A DNA stretch of 64,000 nt, taken from NCBI RefSeq assembly GCF_900111615.1, contig NZ_FOHU01000002.1, forward strand, positions 278,075 to 342,074, given 5' to 3'. The stretch's first letter is position 1; the number at the start of each line of letters is the position of its first letter. The notes under the pieces are model-generated. The model was not told the DNA's origin. It saw only the letters and a list, made by a program, of their open reading frames with translations, and did no database searches. This stretch comes from Natronincola peptidivorans (GTDB taxonomy: Bacteria; Bacillota; Clostridia; Peptostreptococcales; Natronincolaceae). The position numbers were made by a program, and so were the translations under genes. This document shows positions 37,549-46,654 of the stretch, in pieces.

Positions 37549-38277
37549 ATGAATTTATTACTAGATACCCATTGTCATACCCTGGCAAGTGGCCATGCCT
37601 ATAGCACCATTGAGGAAATGGCAACCTATGCTAAGAAGATCGGATTTAAACTAATAGCCATAACAGATCACGGACCCAAAATGCCTGGCAGCGCTCATAT
37701 ACTATATTTTAAAAATCTAAGGGTAGTACCTAAAGAAATCGATGGTGTAGAAATACTTAAAGGTGCAGAAGCTAATATCATGAATCATGAGGGAAAACTA
37801 GATCTTTCTGAAAGTGTCCTAAAAAACTTAGACATTGTTATTGCAAGTCTTCATCAGCCATGCATTAAGCCAGGTACAATGGAACAAAACACCAATACCC
37901 TCATCAGCCTCATGCGATTACCCTATATCCATATTATTGGACATCCTGGTAACCCTGCCTATCCTGTAGATGTTGAAAAACTCGTGAAGGCTGCTAAAGA
38001 AAGTAGTACATTAATAGAAATTAACAATAGCTCTTTAAAGCCAGAAACCTTTAGAACCGGTAGCAAGGAAAATTGCTATAACATATTAAAAGCATGTCGA
38101 GATGAAGGAGTAGCAGTGACTATTGGTAGTGATGCTCATATTTCTTATGACATAGGAAATTTTTCTGTAGCAAAAAACATGATGGAGGATTTAAATATGC
38201 CGGAGGAACTCATTACCAATACTTCAGTGGACCGATTAAAGGCTCAAATAAAGAAAAAGAAAGCCTCTGAAGTGTAG
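37549..38277 (+). CDS. PHP-domain phosphohydrolase, YcdX type
   Basis: About 242 residues. Metal-dependent phosphatase of the PHP family. Conserved metal ligands: DTHCHT (His pair near residue 6-8), the ITDHGP motif, the SLHQP segment and GSDAHISYDIG near the C terminus. The ATG at 37549 is set by AAGGAGAGG; an in-frame ATG further upstream would add 30 unrelated residues. Substrate unknown. Downstream hairpin terminates it. Confidence 0.9.
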   Translation: MNLLLDTHCHTLASGHAYSTIEEMATYAKKIGFKLIAITDHGPKMPGSAHILYFKNLRVVPKEIDGVEILKGAEANIMNHEGKLDLSESVLKNLDIVIASLHQPCIKPGTMEQNTNTLISLMRLPYIHIIGHPGNPAYPVDVEKLVKAAKESSTLIEINNSSLKPETFRTGSKENCYNILKACRDEGVAVTIGSDAHISYDIGNFSVAKNMMEDLNMPEELITNTSVDRLKAQIKKKKASEV

Positions 38278-38298
38278 TCAAATTTCATATTTACTTAT

Positions 38299-38340
38299 AT
38301 AAAATCCTAAGGTGAGCCACCTAGGGTTTTATAGTTTTTT
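38299..38340 (+). terminator. intrinsic terminator after PHP gene
   Basis: AAAATCCTAAGGT pairs with ACCTAGGGTTTT around a 5-base loop, followed by ATAGTTTTTT. It overlaps the stop codon region of the convergent small gene. Confidence 0.8.
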
Positions 38341-38502
38341 GAAAATCAATCGATTCAACTTTGAAATAGCCTCATCAAGCACCTGACTTGCCTCTATTAT
38401 TTCTGGGTCCTGAAGATTTGAAGACTTTTCTTCTATTAACTTATCTAGATTTTTTCTTAAAATCTCAATATCATTTAATATTTTCTTTATATCCACTATC
38501 AT
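38329..38502 (-). CDS. Spo0E-like aspartyl-phosphate phosphatase
   Basis: A 57-residue gene on the minus strand, preceded by GGAGGTGAT. The translation is a two-helix Spo0E-like protein: IKKILNDIEILRKNLDKLI in the first helix, then PEIIEASQVLDEAISKL with the signature SQ-x-LD motif. Such proteins dephosphorylate Spo0A~P (or a related receiver) and delay sporulation. It is convergent with the PHP gene. Small size explains why it may be missed by automated calls. Confidence 0.82.
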   Translation of the reverse strand: MIVDIKKILNDIEILRKNLDKLIEEKSSNLQDPEIIEASQVLDEAISKLNRLIFKKL

Positions 38503-38665
38503 TATCACCTCCTAATAAATAGCGTGTTCTATAAAAAAAGAATTATTCTTTTAACATTCAATCAAGAAAACTTCTTTCAGTAGTTGTAAAAGAGATTTTT
38601 TACTGATAAAGAGAATAATTACCATATGATTTATAAACAATAATAGTTGATAAAAGTAAAGATTT

Positions 38666-38678
38666 GGTGCCAGGCACC
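38666..38678. repeat. REP-like palindrome GGTGCCAGGCACC
   Basis: A 13-bp perfect palindrome followed by a doubled AACTTATT. This type of short GC-rich palindrome in a low-GC background is typical of repetitive extragenic elements. It lies 38 bp before the hydrogenase operon start. Confidence 0.5.
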
Positions 38679-38715
38679 TAACTTATTAACTTATTGCAGG
38701 AGAGGAAGGAGTCTA

Positions 38716-39225
38716 ATGCCAGAAGAGCTAAAAGTCAAGGAAAAAAATGATTTACAAAAGCCTATACCAAAGGAGCATTATGAAAAACTAGAGGAATACA
38801 TTGATAGTCTACCTTCTCTTGAGGGTAGATTGATACAGGTACTGCATCATGCTCAGGATATTTTTGGATATCTACCTAGAGATGTACAGCTTTTTATTGC
38901 TAGAAGATTAGGATTAGCAGGAGCAAAGGTCAATGGTGTTGTTTCCTTTTACAGCTACTTCACAGAGGAACCTAGAGGAGAATATGTTATCAATATTTGC
39001 ACGGGTACTGCCTGTTTTGTAAAGGGAGCCAACAAGCTTACAGAAGAATTTGAAAAAAAGCTAAAAATCTCTGCAGGAGATACAACAGAGGATAGAAAGT
39101 TTACCTTAAAGGATGTTCGGTGTGTTGGAGCCTGTGGGTTAGCCCCATTAGTAGTGATCAATGATAAGGTTTTCGGCAGAGTAAAGCCAGAGGAGATAGA
39201 AGGCATATTAGAGCAATATTTATAG
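38716..39225 (+). CDS. hndA: [FeFe] hydrogenase subunit, NuoE-like (HndA/HydC)
   Basis: 169 residues. NuoE-family thioredoxin-fold [2Fe-2S] protein: four cluster cysteines in CTGTACFVKGA and RCVGACGLAP. Helical N-terminal domain (LIQVLHHAQDIFGYLP) is typical. It passes electrons within the NAD(P)-linked hydrogenase. The ATG at 38716 follows GAGGAAGGAG. First gene of a four-gene operon (11-24 bp gaps). Confidence 0.92.
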   Translation: MPEELKVKEKNDLQKPIPKEHYEKLEEYIDSLPSLEGRLIQVLHHAQDIFGYLPRDVQLFIARRLGLAGAKVNGVVSFYSYFTEEPRGEYVINICTGTACFVKGANKLTEEFEKKLKISAGDTTEDRKFTLKDVRCVGACGLAPLVVINDKVFGRVKPEEIEGILEQYL

Positions 39226-39236
39226 GAGGTGAACGG

Positions 39237-39626
39237 ATGAAACAAATTAAATCCTTAGAGGAGTTAAAAAGAATTCGAGACAATGCTAATCAAGGATTAA
39301 ACATTAGAAAAGCAGAGGAGGAAAAGCATATCAAGCTAAAGGTGGGGATGGCTACCTGTGGCATTGCAGCAGGAGCTAGAGAGACCTTTAATACTCTTTT
39401 TGAAACCATTGAAAAAAAGGGTTTAAAAGATGTCTATTTAGTGCAGGTAGGATGTATGGGCTATTGCCATGATGAACCCATGGTACAGGTAAATGTACCT
39501 GGAGAAAGCCCCATACTCTATGGTAAGGTAGATAAGGAAAAAGCAAAGGAGATTATTGAAAAGCATGTAGAAAAGGGAGAACTGTTACAGGATTCAATTA
39601 TTTCAAAATCCTTTCACAAGGAATAA
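39237..39626 (+). CDS. hndB: [2Fe-2S] thioredoxin-like hydrogenase subunit (HndB type)
   Basis: 129 residues. A short thioredoxin-like ferredoxin with cysteines in MATCGIAAGA and QVGCMGYCHDEP, matching HndB of the Desulfovibrio NADP-reducing hydrogenase and similar clostridial subunits. Likely an additional electron carrier in the complex. Start ATG overlaps the RBS AGGAGGTGA after hndA. Confidence 0.85.
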   Translation: MKQIKSLEELKRIRDNANQGLNIRKAEEEKHIKLKVGMATCGIAAGARETFNTLFETIEKKGLKDVYLVQVGCMGYCHDEPMVQVNVPGESPILYGKVDKEKAKEIIEKHVEKGELLQDSIISKSFHKE

Positions 39627-39644
39627 AGGTATGGAGGGAAGTGT

Positions 39645-41294
39645 ATGAAGCGTTATCAGGCACATATATTGATTTGCAGCGGTACTGCCTGCGAATCTCA
39701 AGAAAGTAGAGAAATGATAGAAAAATTTCATCAGGAGCTAAAAAAAGCGGATCTTCATGAAGAGATACAGATTGTAAAAACCGGATGCTTTGGGTTTTGT
39801 GAAAAAGGTCCCATTGTCAAAATTCATCCTGACCATGTCTTTTATGTAGAGGTGAAACCACAGGATGTTGAAGAAATTGTAAAAGAGCATATTATCAAAG
39901 GACGCAGGGTAGAAAGACTGCTCTATGAAGAACCAACTCTACAAAAAAAGATTGAAGAACAGGAGAAGATATCCTTTTACCATAAACAGCTACGTATTGC
40001 TTTAAGAAACTGTGGATTCATCAACCCAGAAAATATAGAGGAATACATAGGAGAAGACGGTTACTTAGCTCTTGGAAAGGTATTGACGGAAATGACACCA
40101 GAGGAAGTCATTAACATCGTAAAGGACAGCGGGTTAAGAGGTAGAGGTGGAGGGGGGTTTCCCACGGGCTATAAGTGGGAGTTAACCTATAGAAACAAAA
40201 ATGATTTAAAGTTTGTTATCTGCAATGCTGATGAAGGAGATCCTGGAGCCTTCATGGATAGAAGTATCCTGGAGGGAGACCCCCATAGTGTACTGGAGGC
40301 TATGGCTATTACTGGCTATGCTATTGGAGCAGAAAAAGGATATATTTATATTCGTGCTGAGTATCCTTTAGCGATAGAAAGGTTAAATATAGCCATAGAA
40401 CAGGCAAGAGATTATGGTGTTTTAGGAGAAAAAATATTTGATAGTGACTTTAACTTTGACATAGAGCTAAAATATGGTGCTGGGGCCTTTGTATGCGGTG
40501 AGGAAACAGCTCTAATCAATTCAGTTGAAGGTGGTAGAGGAGAACCAAATGCAAAGCCTCCCTTTCCAGCAGAAAGCGGACTGTGGGACAAGCCTACCTG
40601 TGTCAACAATGTAGAGACCTTTGCCAATATACCACCCATTATCCTGAAGGGTCCAGCATGGTTCAGTCGTGTTGGGACAAAGGATAGTAAAGGTACCAAG
40701 GTTTTTGCACTGGCAGGCAAGGTGAATAATGTAGGTCTAGTAGAGGTGCCTATGGGAATTACCTTAAGAGAGATTATCTATGATATTGGTGGAGGTATTC
40801 GGGAAAATAAAGGCTTTAAAGCGGTACAGACAGGAGGTCCTTCTGGTGGATGCATCCCAGAAAAGTACTTAGACACCCCTATAGATTATGAAACTTTGAA
40901 AGAAATAGGTTCTATGATGGGCTCTGGCGGGATGATTGTGATGGATGAAGAGAACTGCATGGTGAACATCGCTAAATTCTACTTAGAATTTACAGAGGAC
41001 GAATCCTGTGGAAAATGCACTCCCTGTAGAATTGGGAATAAACGTCTCCATGAGATTTTAATAAGAATTACCAACGGCAGAGGGACAGAAGTGGATTTAG
41101 AAAGCCTGCAAAGCTTAGGAGAAATGGTCAAGGAAAGTTCCCTCTGCGGTTTAGGACAAAGCTCTCCTAATCCTGTGCTGAGCACCTTGAAATATTTTGC
41201 AGAAGAGTATAGAGAGCATGTAGTGAACAGAAAATGTCCTGCTGGTGTATGCAGTATGGGTAAGAAAAAAACAGCAGCTGTTCCAAAACAATAG
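39645..41294 (+). CDS. hndC: [FeFe] hydrogenase subunit, NuoF-like (HndC/HydB)
   Basis: 549 residues. N-terminal thioredoxin-like [2Fe-2S] domain (CSGTACESQ, CFGFCEKGP; about 1-100), FMN/NADH-binding NuoF core (GLRGRGGGGFPTGYKW, GAGAFVCGEETAL), SLBB domain and C-terminal [4Fe-4S] motif ESCGKCTPCRIG. It exchanges electrons with NAD(H). It lacks the extra C-terminal two-cluster ferredoxin domain found in Thermotoga HydB. This subunit would host the flavin if the enzyme is electron-bifurcating. Confidence 0.94.
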   Translation: MKRYQAHILICSGTACESQESREMIEKFHQELKKADLHEEIQIVKTGCFGFCEKGPIVKIHPDHVFYVEVKPQDVEEIVKEHIIKGRRVERLLYEEPTLQKKIEEQEKISFYHKQLRIALRNCGFINPENIEEYIGEDGYLALGKVLTEMTPEEVINIVKDSGLRGRGGGGFPTGYKWELTYRNKNDLKFVICNADEGDPGAFMDRSILEGDPHSVLEAMAITGYAIGAEKGYIYIRAEYPLAIERLNIAIEQARDYGVLGEKIFDSDFNFDIELKYGAGAFVCGEETALINSVEGGRGEPNAKPPFPAESGLWDKPTCVNNVETFANIPPIILKGPAWFSRVGTKDSKGTKVFALAGKVNNVGLVEVPMGITLREIIYDIGGGIRENKGFKAVQTGGPSGGCIPEKYLDTPIDYETLKEIGSMMGSGGMIVMDEENCMVNIAKFYLEFTEDESCGKCTPCRIGNKRLHEILIRITNGRGTEVDLESLQSLGEMVKESSLCGLGQSSPNPVLSTLKYFAEEYREHVVNRKCPAGVCSMGKKKTAAVPKQ

Positions 41295-41317
41295 TCAAGA
41301 ATAAAGGTGGTGTTGAT

Positions 41318-43063
41318 TTGAAAGATTATGTAAAGGTTACAATTAATGATAAAACCGTAGAAGTTCCTAGAGAGTACACGATTTTAAATGCTGCAGTAGA
41401 GGCAGGGATAAAAATCCCTACACTATGTCATTTAGATTTACATGATTTAAAAATGGTGAATCGTACCGCCTCCTGCAGAGTCTGTATGGTGGAGATAGAG
41501 CAAAGACCTAATCTGGCTCCAGCCTGTGCTACGCCTATCAATGATGGGATGGTAATCCGAACGGATTCACTAAGGGCGATAAGAGCACGAAGAATGGCGG
41601 TGGAGTTGCTGCTTTCTAATCATCCAACCGACTGTCTCATATGTCAAAGAAACGTAAGATGTGAGCTGCAATCTCTAGCACAGGAGCTAAATGTAAGAGA
41701 GATTAAGTATTCGGGAAAGAGGAATAAGTATCCCTTAGATACCTCCAGCCAAGCGATAATCAAAAATCAGGATAAGTGCATCTTATGCCGCCGATGTGAA
41801 ACTGCCTGCAATGAAATTCAAACCTGTGGGATTTTATCCGCCCTCAATAGAGGCTTTGATACCATTGTTGGACCTGCCTTTAATTTGCCGATGGTGGAAA
41901 CCTCCTGCACCTACTGCGGTCAATGTGTAGCAGTATGCCCAACAGCGGCATTGACAGAGGTAAATCATACCCATAAGGTATGGGAGGAATTACATAAACC
42001 TGATAAATATGTAGTAGTACAGGTAGCACCGGCTATAAGAGTAGCATTAGGAGAGCTTTTTGGCATGGAGGCAGGCAGCATCGTAACAGGAAAGCTGGCA
42101 GCTGCCCTAAGACGAATGGGGTTTGACCAAGTATATGATACAGAGTTTGGAGCAGATGTTACCATCATGGAGGAGGCCAAGGAGTTAATCCATCGTCTAG
42201 AGCATGGTGGTACATTACCAATGCTGACCAGCTGCTGTCCAGCTTGGGTAAGCTTTATCGAGCATCAATTTCCTGATATGGTTGATGTACCCTCTACCTG
42301 TATGTCACCCCATATCATGTTTGGCGCCATAGCAAAAACCTATCTTGCAGAAAAAATAGGAATTGATCCCAAAAAGATGGTGGTGGTTTCTGTCATGCCT
42401 TGTGTTGCAAAAAAAGCCGAGGCAGCTAGAACAGAGCTTAGCATTGATGATAACGACGATGTGGATATTGTTATAACTACAAGAGAACTGGGAGATATGC
42501 TAAAGGAGGCAGGAATCGACTTAGATAAGCTTCCTGATGAGGACTTTGACCATCCGTTAGGGAAATCAACTGGTGCTGCCAGTATTTTTGGTACCACTGG
42601 CGGAGTGATCGAAGCCGCTATGAGGACAGCCTATGAATGGGTCACTGGAGAAACATTAGAAGAAGTGGAGTTTAAACAATTAAGGGGCATGGACGGCATC
42701 CGAGAAGCTACAGTAGACTTAAAAGGTAAGGAACTAAAAATAGGGATTGCACATGGGTTAGGAAACGCTAGACAGATGCTGGAGGACATTAGAAACGGCA
42801 AGTCTGAATTCCATGCTATTGAAATCATGGCCTGTCCTGGCGGCTGTGTCGGTGGAGGAGGACAACCCTACCATTATGGCAACGATGAAATTGTGAAAAA
42901 ACGTCAGGAGGCCATCTATAGAGAGGATCGAGGAAAATCCATCAGAAAATCCCATGAAAATCCAGAAGTCATTAAGCTTTATAAGGAATACCTAGGAGAG
43001 CCCTATGGAGAACTAGCCCATAAACTGCTCCATACAAAATATGAGGCGAAGGAAAGAATCTAA
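41318..43063 (+). CDS. hndD: [FeFe] hydrogenase catalytic subunit
   Basis: 581 residues. N-terminal plant-type [2Fe-2S] domain (about 1-80), His-Cys3 [4Fe-4S] segment (HPTDCLICQRNVRC), two further [4Fe-4S] motifs (CILCRRCETAC; CTYCGQCVAVCP), then the H-cluster domain with all three signatures: L1 LTSCCPAWVSFIE, L2 MPCVAKKAEA, L3 EIMACPGGCVGGGGQP. C-terminal small-subunit-like domain present. A group A multimeric, probably electron-bifurcating enzyme. Start is TTG behind AAAGGTGG. Maturation genes hydEFG are not in the window. Confidence 0.96.
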   Translation: MKDYVKVTINDKTVEVPREYTILNAAVEAGIKIPTLCHLDLHDLKMVNRTASCRVCMVEIEQRPNLAPACATPINDGMVIRTDSLRAIRARRMAVELLLSNHPTDCLICQRNVRCELQSLAQELNVREIKYSGKRNKYPLDTSSQAIIKNQDKCILCRRCETACNEIQTCGILSALNRGFDTIVGPAFNLPMVETSCTYCGQCVAVCPTAALTEVNHTHKVWEELHKPDKYVVVQVAPAIRVALGELFGMEAGSIVTGKLAAALRRMGFDQVYDTEFGADVTIMEEAKELIHRLEHGGTLPMLTSCCPAWVSFIEHQFPDMVDVPSTCMSPHIMFGAIAKTYLAEKIGIDPKKMVVVSVMPCVAKKAEAARTELSIDDNDDVDIVITTRELGDMLKEAGIDLDKLPDEDFDHPLGKSTGAASIFGTTGGVIEAAMRTAYEWVTGETLEEVEFKQLRGMDGIREATVDLKGKELKIGIAHGLGNARQMLEDIRNGKSEFHAIEIMACPGGCVGGGGQPYHYGNDEIVKKRQEAIYREDRGKSIRKSHENPEVIKLYKEYLGEPYGELAHKLLHTKYEAKERI

Positions 43064-43086
43064 ACAAACATAAGGTTATAAGGAAA

Positions 43087-43157
43087 TAGATAGGTTCTGT
43101 CTTGAAGCTCCATTGGAAAAATGGAGAATGATCAAGACGGAACCGACTATTTTTTGT
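43087..43157 (+). terminator. intrinsic terminator of hydrogenase operon
   Basis: A long stem (GGTTCTGTCTTGA with TCAAGACGGAACC) capped by CTCCATT/AATGGAG and ending in CTATTTTTT. Strong, plus-strand oriented. Confidence 0.9.
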
Positions 43158-43222
43158 AGGAAAGAGGCTTTTACACTGTAGAAGCAGTTGGAGGAGGGAA
43201 GGTTTTTTACACTATGAAGTTT

Positions 43223-44377
43223 TTATTGATTTTTTATAGAGAATTCATAGTATGGTGTCCGAATCGATGTGCCATATCTATGGTTTGCTCCATCCCTTAG
43301 ATAAAAGCTAATCTCTATACTTCGATCATCAATATCATAAATATTGTGTAATAGCGTACGAACTGGAATTTCTGGAGGATGCATATAAGAAGTCTCCTCA
43401 ACAAATACCAAAGCATTGGTCTTTTTAGTAAAATCAATGGTAAATTTCTCAGTGCAATCCTCAATGGCATCATGAAGCACTCTATATCGATTATAAGGAC
43501 ATATTTTATCCTCACTAGTCTTTGGAATAACTTCTATAGCTTCATAGCGATGCAGCAAGAAGTTTGTAACAATTTGTGGCGTATCTTCTTTCCTATCAAC
43601 AATATACTCTTTGTTATGAGCATGAGAATACTCCCATACAAAAGAATTACCAAATCTATCAGCAATTAATAGATGGATGGGCTGAAATATGTAAAAGTGC
43701 TTATTTGTTAACAGTACTTCTTTGGCTTCCTCAACAGTAGCGCAGGTGTCCAGCAGCAATTGAACGCTTTTTAGCTCATTGATACCAACGGCATTACTAA
43801 AGGTTGGCTCTATGGAATGATTCACAGCTGATTCATCATCTGCAAGGTGGATAACTGTAAGGCCTTCGGAGTTGATGCCCTCAAGAGCCTCACCCAGCAG
43901 CTGAAAACTTAAGATTGTAATAGAAGGATATCCTTCATCAGGGTACATTTCAACGATATAAGGCTTCGAGAAAGCAGGGGTTTTGCTGGGCATATAGAAA
44001 TCCAAATTCCTGCTTATTATTCCATGACCTGATGCTGTACTGTTGGGAGGATAATAAACTGCAGAACAGCCTGTATCCAGAGCCAGCTCTCCCAATAAGG
44101 AGAAATCTACAGCATCTTTTGAGAGGTCTTTGTTATAAGTAGCTGCCGTACCCTTCATTCTTTCTAGATAGATTGGATAGTTTTTCTCAAGATAAATTCT
44201 TTGACAGCGTGTTTGCAATAAATCCTCTGAGGGCTTTTTTTCTATGCCATGCACTTCCTTTGCGATCTCCCCTAGCTTCTTACCGATTTCATAATTGCTG
44301 CCCTTTAAAACCAAGTGACGAACCTCCAAGGAATCTTCAGGGCTGCTTAGTATAACTCTTTCATGAAAATCTAACAT
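43223..44377 (-). CDS. C45-type Ntn hydrolase (acyltransferase-like)
   Basis: 384 residues. It resembles the peptidase C45 / acyl-CoA:6-aminopenicillanic acid acyltransferase-like family: the segment LDTGCSAVYYPP contains the probable self-processing Cys, followed by GIISRNLDFYMPSKT and later the GINSEGLTVIHLA and SVQLLLDTCATVEEAKEVL segments. Expected to hydrolyse or transfer acyl-amides; natural substrate unknown. It follows the MerR gene on the same strand (gap 23 bp), so the regulator probably controls it. Confidence 0.8.
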   Translation of the reverse strand: MLDFHERVILSSPEDSLEVRHLVLKGSNYEIGKKLGEIAKEVHGIEKKPSEDLLQTRCQRIYLEKNYPIYLERMKGTAATYNKDLSKDAVDFSLLGELALDTGCSAVYYPPNSTASGHGIISRNLDFYMPSKTPAFSKPYIVEMYPDEGYPSITILSFQLLGEALEGINSEGLTVIHLADDESAVNHSIEPTFSNAVGINELKSVQLLLDTCATVEEAKEVLLTNKHFYIFQPIHLLIADRFGNSFVWEYSHAHNKEYIVDRKEDTPQIVTNFLLHRYEAIEVIPKTSEDKICPYNRYRVLHDAIEDCTEKFTIDFTKKTNALVFVEETSYMHPPEIPVRTLLHNIYDIDDRSIEISFYLRDGANHRYGTSIRTPYYEFSIKNQ

Positions 44378-44400
44378 AATACTTCATTCCTCCTGACTAT

Positions 44401-44952
44401 CTAACTTTTTTCTTTTCCTTCATTAAGAATACTTCTAGCATATTCTCGGATTCCTTCAATCTCTTCTTTATCGATGCCTAAGGCCTCTAAAAAGATTTGA
44501 TGTCCTTCCGGTGAGATATCCTCCAGCTTTGCATGAAGACGATCCATATCATCTTCATCTAATCCTGCTAATCTTAGAATCTCTATTAAAGTATCTTTTT
44601 CCAGAATTTGAAGCCGTTGCAATAAGGCTTCATTTTTTAGGATGCCTAGAATTAAATGCTGTTGATTCCTAATCCGTTTCATTTCCTGATTTAACTCATC
44701 TAATCTCTTCTCAAGGGTGTCCTTAATTGTTCCTTGAGATGCTTCCAACAGTGACTTGATTTCCTCCAAAGATATACCAGTTTGTCGATATTTGCATATC
44801 TGCTCCAATCTTTTTACATCCTCCTGTGAGTACCTCCTATAATTGTTACTGTCTCTACTGGAAGGTGTGAGAAGCCCAATGCTGTCATAGTAAAGCAGGG
44901 TACTTCTGGAAAGATTAAACTTCTTACAAAGATGACTAATAGAATAACTCAT
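44401..44952 (-). CDS. MerR family transcriptional regulator
   Basis: 183 residues. N-terminal winged helix-turn-helix (SISHLCKKFNLSRSTLLYYDSIGLL) followed by RYSQEDVKRLEQICKYRQTGISLEEIKSLL, a coiled-coil dimerisation helix and an uncharacterised effector domain of about 70 residues. AGGAGG-rich RBS. Co-directional with the C45 hydrolase; divergent from the MFS gene. No palindromic MerR operator was pinned down. Confidence 0.9.
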   Translation of the reverse strand: MSYSISHLCKKFNLSRSTLLYYDSIGLLTPSSRDSNNYRRYSQEDVKRLEQICKYRQTGISLEEIKSLLEASQGTIKDTLEKRLDELNQEMKRIRNQQHLILGILKNEALLQRLQILEKDTLIEILRLAGLDEDDMDRLHAKLEDISPEGHQIFLEALGIDKEEIEGIREYARSILNEGKEKS

Positions 44953-45024
44953 GAATATTTCCTCCTCCTATAATCAGGTTAAACTATGAAGCTATAGTCA
45001 GGTCAACAATTTTATTTCAAAAAA

Positions 45025-45045
45025 GCCACGGGGACGTTTCATCTG
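45025..45045. repeat. REP-like sequence GCCACGGGGACGTTTCAT, copy 1
   Basis: The 18-base string recurs at 56334-56351. GGGGACGTTTC-type sequences are typical remnants of repetitive extragenic elements linked to Y1 transposases in Clostridia (established for related motifs; assignment here is inference). Confidence 0.65.
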
Positions 45046-45107
45046 TCATATCCTGTTTTGTAGAAAAGTAATTACTCAGTAATTAATAAATATATCGACT
45101 ACCTTCA

Positions 45108-45247
45108 TTTACTTTTCCATAATCTATGTGGTATAATAATGAAAAATTTACAAGGAAAGGAAATGAAGGGTATGATGAATATTCAAATTTGGATGGATAC
45201 TGGTCAATAAAACCATGGAATACGAGGTCCGCCTTTTTACTTTTTTA
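45108..45247 (+). promoter_or_regulatory. MFS gene leader with possible 15-codon leader peptide
   Basis: TTTACT and TATAAT (45132-45137, 18-base spacer) form a promoter. About 20 bases after the expected start, an AAGGAAAGG site precedes the small frame 45163-45210, MKGMMNIQIWMDTGQ. It is followed by TGGT/ACCA pairing and a T-rich run (CCGCCTTTTTACTTTTTT). This resembles translation-attenuated leaders of resistance pumps, but the stem is weak. Confidence 0.4.
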
Positions 45248-45298
45248 TAATATGACCAAGAATTGAATAAATAACCATAAGTAAAAAGGAGGAGCATA

Positions 45299-46504
45299 AT
45301 GAAAGTTCGATTGTTTTATCTGTATAAATTTCTACAGGATTTTGTACCCATTTATCCTGTTTATCTACTTTTATTTGAATCAAAGGGTATTTCTGTTGCT
45401 GAGATTTCTTTACTACTGGCTATCTGGTCTGTGCCGGTGGTTTTACTGGAGGTGCCAGCAGGGCTATTAGCTGATTACTGGAGTAGAAAAAATATGATGC
45501 TGATAGCAGTGTTTTTGAAGGCTACTGGGTATACAGCATGGTTTATTTCTGATGGTTTCTTTTTATTTGCTATAGGATTTGTATTTTGGGGTGCTAGTGA
45601 AGCCTTTAGGTCAGGCTCAGAGGAAGCTTACCTATATGATACCCTAAAAGAAAAAGGAGAAGAAGCTAGTTTTGACAAAATTCTTGGGAAAAGCTATTTT
45701 TATTCCACAGTGGGTGTTACGATAGCAACCCTCATGGGTGGATTTATGGCAATGTTCTTAGGTATGAAAGTTACGCTAGTTCTTTCCATCCTATCCATGA
45801 TTCTATGCAGTTTTATTGTATTGAGATTTAAAGAGGTGAATTATTTTTTGCTGAATAATCAACATAAAGCAGAAAGTAAGCTAAAGAGGTCCATTGGGAC
45901 CCTAAAGGAAGCAACAAAGTTTTGTGTAGCTGAAAGGGAAATCTTTATTATGGGTCTTTTGGCGATTTGCATCGTAGGAACGGCAGATTTGATTGATGAA
46001 TATGATCAGCTGATTGCCAGTAGATATGGTTTATCAATGGGTTTTATTGGGGTTTGGATGGCTATAAGGTATTTTCTTAGCAGTATAGGTGGTGCAGGTG
46101 CTTATAAACTGAAATTGTTTTTAGAAAAAAACTGGATAAAGGAAAGGTTTCATACAGTCTTAGTATTATCCTTGATGGCAGCTGTTTTTTTAGGAGTATC
46201 AGGATATGTTGGGAAAATCGTCATTATGCCTTTATATGGTCTATTCTACCTAGTTATGGCGGCTGCCCATGTTCTGCAGGAGGACTACATCCAACAGAAG
46301 GTGAAGGAAGAAGGACGGTCAACCATACATTCTCTTGTTTCTTTAGGGAGAAATTTATATGGGATTATTTTCTTTAGCCTGTTTGCCATCCTACTGTCCT
46401 ATGTGGATATATATGGTATGCTTATGGTAGTAGCTATTTACATCATTGTAGGCTGCGGAGTATTAAACCTAGCATTTCATCTCTATAAAAAGAAGTCTGT
46501 ATAA
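45299..46504 (+). CDS. MFS transporter (multidrug-type efflux)
   Basis: 401 residues with about 12 membrane segments. Major facilitator fold: the loop 2-3 motif GLLADYWSRKNMML is the typical G-x-L-x-D-x-x-x-R-K signature. Members near this sequence are annotated as drug or unknown-solute exporters. AAGGAGGAG precedes ATG. Possibly regulated by its unusual leader; the divergent MerR gene might also be involved. Substrate unknown. Confidence 0.86.
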   Translation: MKVRLFYLYKFLQDFVPIYPVYLLLFESKGISVAEISLLLAIWSVPVVLLEVPAGLLADYWSRKNMMLIAVFLKATGYTAWFISDGFFLFAIGFVFWGASEAFRSGSEEAYLYDTLKEKGEEASFDKILGKSYFYSTVGVTIATLMGGFMAMFLGMKVTLVLSILSMILCSFIVLRFKEVNYFLLNNQHKAESKLKRSIGTLKEATKFCVAEREIFIMGLLAICIVGTADLIDEYDQLIASRYGLSMGFIGVWMAIRYFLSSIGGAGAYKLKLFLEKNWIKERFHTVLVLSLMAAVFLGVSGYVGKIVIMPLYGLFYLVMAAAHVLQEDYIQQKVKEEGRSTIHSLVSLGRNLYGIIFFSLFAILLSYVDIYGMLMVVAIYIIVGCGVLNLAFHLYKKKSV

Positions 46505-46535
46505 CTAACATCTTTTTCTAAGATGATGCATAACA

Positions 46536-46561
46536 GCCACGGAGTCTAGGGATTCCGTGGC
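46536..46561. other. GCCACGG hairpin after MFS gene
   Basis: GCCACGGA pairs with TCCGTGGC around 10 bases, without a T tract. It may terminate the MFS transcript weakly or be a REP-like remnant, since GCCACGG also starts the repeats at 45025 and 56334. Confidence 0.5.
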
Positions 46562-46654
46562 GATATCTTTCTATTAACAATGTAAAAAGTATTATGCATG
46601 TAGATAAAATAGGTATGGAATAACAATACTGAAGGGAGTGTAGAAAAACTGAAG

